A stretch of 64,000 bases of DNA from Actinomadura opuntiae. Its GTDB lineage: Bacteria; Actinomycetota; Actinomycetes; Streptosporangiales; Streptosporangiaceae. Below, piece after piece: positions 62,072-64,000 of this stretch; the first letter of the stretch is position 1; each line of letters begins with the position of its first letter. The notes beneath the pieces were generated by a model, which was given only the letters and a program-made list of their open reading frames with translations, searched no databases and had not been told where the DNA came from. The stretch spans positions 468,563 to 532,562 of the forward strand of contig NZ_JASNWF010000005.1 in assembly GCF_030283205.1 (NCBI RefSeq), in the 5' to 3' direction. The position numbers were made by a program, and so were the translations under genes.

Positions 62072-63335
62072 GCCCGGGCTGCCCGCCCTCGCGCGCCCCC
62101 GCGACCTCGTCGCCGCGCGGCGCGTCCATACCGCCGCGCGGCGCGTCCTCGCGCGGCTGGGGCACGCCGACGCGGGGCGCCGGCGCGTCGTCTTGGGCCG
62201 GGGTCGGCATCGGGACGGTCGCCGGCCGGTGGTGCCTGCGCGCGGCCAGGCCCGCCCGCACCAGCGCCAGGCCCGCGAACGCCGCCGCCGGGACGGCGCG
62301 GCCGAGAATGATCCGCTGGTTCTGGACGCGGCTCGGCCGCCATTTCAGCTTGTACGGCTCCTCGCCGCGCAGCAGGTTGACGGCCTGGCGGCCGCGCGCG
62401 CGGGCCAGGCCGAGGTCCTCGCGCAGCAGCATCAGCGTGACGTCCACGCTGTCGCGCAGCTCCGGGATGGCCCCGTACAGGTAGGCGCCGACGAACCGGT
62501 GCCCGATCAGGACGAGGTCGCTGGCGACGAGCCGCCCGTCCCAGTGGTACCGCAGGATGGCGGCGCGGCCCTCGCGGACCATCGCGGCGCCCGCCTCGGC
62601 CAGGTGCCGGCGGAACCGCTCGCGGCCGTGCTCGGGGTTCATCGGGCGGCCCCGCCACTGCCGGGCGTGCAGGTCCAGCAGCGCGGCGACGGCGTCGCCC
62701 GCCTCCTCCGGCGGGACGGTCTCGACGGTGATGCCCCGCACGTCGATCTTGCGGAGCTTCGCGCGCATCTTGCCGGCGGTGCGGCGCGGCAGCCGGGCCA
62801 GCACGTCGGCGATGTCGGTGCAGGGCAGCTCCATGCAGACCGACGCCGGCATCCGCCACGTCCGGCCCGGCCAGCGCTGCGCCACCTGGTGGACGACCGA
62901 GCCGGGCCGTACCTCGCGCAGGTCGACCGCGCAGCGGCCGCGCATCCGGTGCAGGGCGCGGGCGAGGTGCTCGACGGCGCCGTCGGCGTAGGCGGGGTCG
63001 AGCAGGAAGTCGGTGAAGTCGCTCTGCTCGTCGGCGATCGGCACCAGGACCGGGAAGCCCCAGCGGCCCGCGGTCATCAGCGGCGCGGCGGCGACGAGCC
63101 GGCCCCGGTGCCGGACGAGGACGAGCCGCAGCCGCCCCCGGATCCCGTACCAGCCCCACCAGGCGCTGAGCCACTCGTGGGTCTGGAACGGCGTGGCCTC
63201 CGGGCTGCGCTCGTACAGCTCGCGCAGCTCGCCGGCGAGCTCGATGAGGGCGCCCTCGTCGCGGCGGACCTCCACCTGCCAGGTCGCGGCGAGCGCGGCG
63301 GGCCGGCTCGGGCGGATCATGCTGGACAGCGTCAC
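62064..63335 (-). CDS. FemAB/CelD-like GNAT-fold acyltransferase
   Basis: 423 residues from GTG 63335, overlapping the previous stop in GTGA. It has the CelD/BcsL (cellulose biosynthesis) look: TPFQTHEWLSAWWGWYG, DEQSDFTDFLLDPAYADGAV, KMRAKLRKIDVRGI, VASDLVLIGHRFVGAYLYGA and NLLRGEEPYKLKWRP. These enzymes acylate polysaccharides or lipids. A weak C-terminal hydrophobic patch (PAAAFAGLALVRAGLAA) and a Pro-rich tail follow. Part of the overlapping minus-strand operon. Confidence 0.88.
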   Translation of the reverse strand: MTLSSMIRPSRPAALAATWQVEVRRDEGALIELAGELRELYERSPEATPFQTHEWLSAWWGWYGIRGRLRLVLVRHRGRLVAAAPLMTAGRWGFPVLVPIADEQSDFTDFLLDPAYADGAVEHLARALHRMRGRCAVDLREVRPGSVVHQVAQRWPGRTWRMPASVCMELPCTDIADVLARLPRRTAGKMRAKLRKIDVRGITVETVPPEEAGDAVAALLDLHARQWRGRPMNPEHGRERFRRHLAEAGAAMVREGRAAILRYHWDGRLVASDLVLIGHRFVGAYLYGAIPELRDSVDVTLMLLREDLGLARARGRQAVNLLRGEEPYKLKWRPSRVQNQRIILGRAVPAAAFAGLALVRAGLAARRHHRPATVPMPTPAQDDAPAPRVGVPQPREDAPRGGMDAPRGDEVAGAREGGQPGHG

Positions 63336-64000
63336 GAGCGCACCTCCACGGGCTCGGCGGCCGGGCTCGGGACCGCGCCGCGCGGCGGCCGGGACGCGTC
63401 GTGCTGGCCCCGGCCGCGCCGCCCGCTCAGCACGGCGGCGCCGAGCCCGGCGAGCAGCACGCCGGACGCGGTGCCGACCGCGACGTCCAGCGGGAGGTTC
63501 GGCGACGACGGCGAGGACGGGGTCGCGGCCATGCTCATCAGCGCGACCCGCACGCCGGTGTCGGTGCGGTGCGAGGTGCCGTAGCGGACGAGCGCGTCGG
63601 CGGCGGCGTTGGCGAACGCGGCGGCGCCGGCCGGGGTGTCCGCGCTGCCCGCGAGCTTGATCAGCGGCGTGTCCGGCGAGGTGGACGACTGGATGTGGTC
63701 GCGGGTCGCGGCCATCGCGCCGTCCGGCAGCGGGATCGAGGAGTAGGCGAGGGTCTCCGGCAGCGGCGCGAGCCGCCCGAACGCCTGCGCGAAGCTGACC
63801 GCCGCGGGCCCCTGGGCGCCGTCGCCGTCGTCGACGACCAGCACGTAGGCGGTGGCGGTGTAGGTCGTCGGCGCGAACAGGGCGTAGCCGAGCCCACCGA
63901 GGAGCCCGCTCAGCACGAGCGCGATGGCGAGGCCGAACCGGCGCAGGAACGCGGCCAGCGGCGCGCGCAGCCGGCCGGCGGCGCGGCGGGGCGTCGCGGC
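63332..64000 (-). CDS. Wzz/YveK-like chain-length determinant, partial (start beyond window)
   Basis: At least 222 residues; the frame is open to the window edge, so the N-terminus is missing. Helix FGLAIALVLSGLLGGLGYAL, then FAPTTYTATAYVLVVDDGDG (the usual YxAxA-x-V strand after TM1), an extracytoplasmic part with TPLIKLAGSADTPAGAAAFA, and TM2 LDVAVGTASGVLLAGLGAAV. No kinase domain follows. It sets polymer length in Wzx/Wzy- or ABC-type export. It overlaps the next gene by 4 nt. Confidence 0.85.
   Translation of the reverse strand, partial: AATPRRAAGRLRAPLAAFLRRFGLAIALVLSGLLGGLGYALFAPTTYTATAYVLVVDDGDGAQGPAAVSFAQAFGRLAPLPETLAYSSIPLPDGAMAATRDHIQSSTSPDTPLIKLAGSADTPAGAAAFANAAADALVRYGTSHRTDTGVRVALMSMAATPSSPSSPNLPLDVAVGTASGVLLAGLGAAVLSGRRGRGQHDASRPPRGAVPSPAAEPVEVRS

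Overview
The window is chromosomal DNA from a very high-G+C, mycelial-type actinobacterium. Markers are a four-repeat chaplin, an Scr1-type HTH/DUF397 pair, a large LuxR (LAL) regulator, a SAV2177-type SAM methyltransferase, an NB-ARC/TPR regulator, and frequent GTG/TTG starts with stop/start overlaps. A Thermomonosporaceae relative such as Actinomadura would fit, but this is inference; no rRNA or complete tRNA is present to place it.

Region by region. 1-3.4 kb is an accessory patch with visibly lower G+C: a possible PD-(D/E)xK nuclease-like protein, then a Phd/RelE-like toxin-antitoxin pair framed by two 139-bp direct repeats that end in a tRNA 3'-half-like sequence. 3.4-5.5 kb holds a cold-shock block (DEAD-box helicase and CspA-type protein). 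6-17 kb carries a secreted protein, a NarL-type two-component operon, a tandem pair of DHFR-fold proteins, a LAL regulator, small enzymes and a GH30-like glycosidase. 17-31 kb carries an NB-ARC/TPR regulator divergent from an AhpD-like protein, VOC proteins, a short UvrA paralogue followed by 96-bp tandem repeats, AraC regulators, a K+ channel, a membrane glycosyltransferase, a cupin and an HtrA-like lipoprotein protease. 31-45 kb is metabolic: GH15 glucoamylase/trehalase-like plus glucose dehydrogenase, a Baeyer-Villiger-type monooxygenase, a DUF6745-like pair, an arylsulfotransferase-like Tat protein, Hsp15-like S4 protein, PlsC, patatin, DUF72 and a divergent MarR/esterase pair.

44-48 kb has the HTH/DUF397 pair, a short overlapping operon running into a LysR gene, and a DJ-1/PfpI protein. 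48-56 kb is a cell-envelope block: secreted GH3 beta-glucosidase, PRC-barrel/DUF2382 stress protein, secreted matrixin-type metalloprotease, class E-like sortase, multi-chaplin protein and a His-rich membrane-anchored protein.

56.9-64 kb is the most coherent candidate for an undescribed system: a probable extracellular polysaccharide locus. On the minus strand, a Wzz-like chain-length protein (cut by the window end), a FemAB/CelD-like acyltransferase and a GT4 glycosyltransferase are linked by 4- and 8-nt overlaps. A secreted GH26 hydrolase converges with the GT4 and overlaps its tail by 259 nt. An ATP-grasp ligase and a flavin monooxygenase-like enzyme follow. The idea is that polymer synthesis, chain-length control, modification and trimming are encoded together; the product is unknown.

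Other noteworthy DNA-level signals: a TTGACG-N18-TATATT promoter overlapping two 15-bp repeats, a CRP-like palindrome, a MarR-type operator, a LysR-like dyad before the DJ-1 gene, an 18-bp perfect LacI-like palindrome, a 24-bp imperfect inverted repeat, and an intrinsic terminator in the cspA leader.
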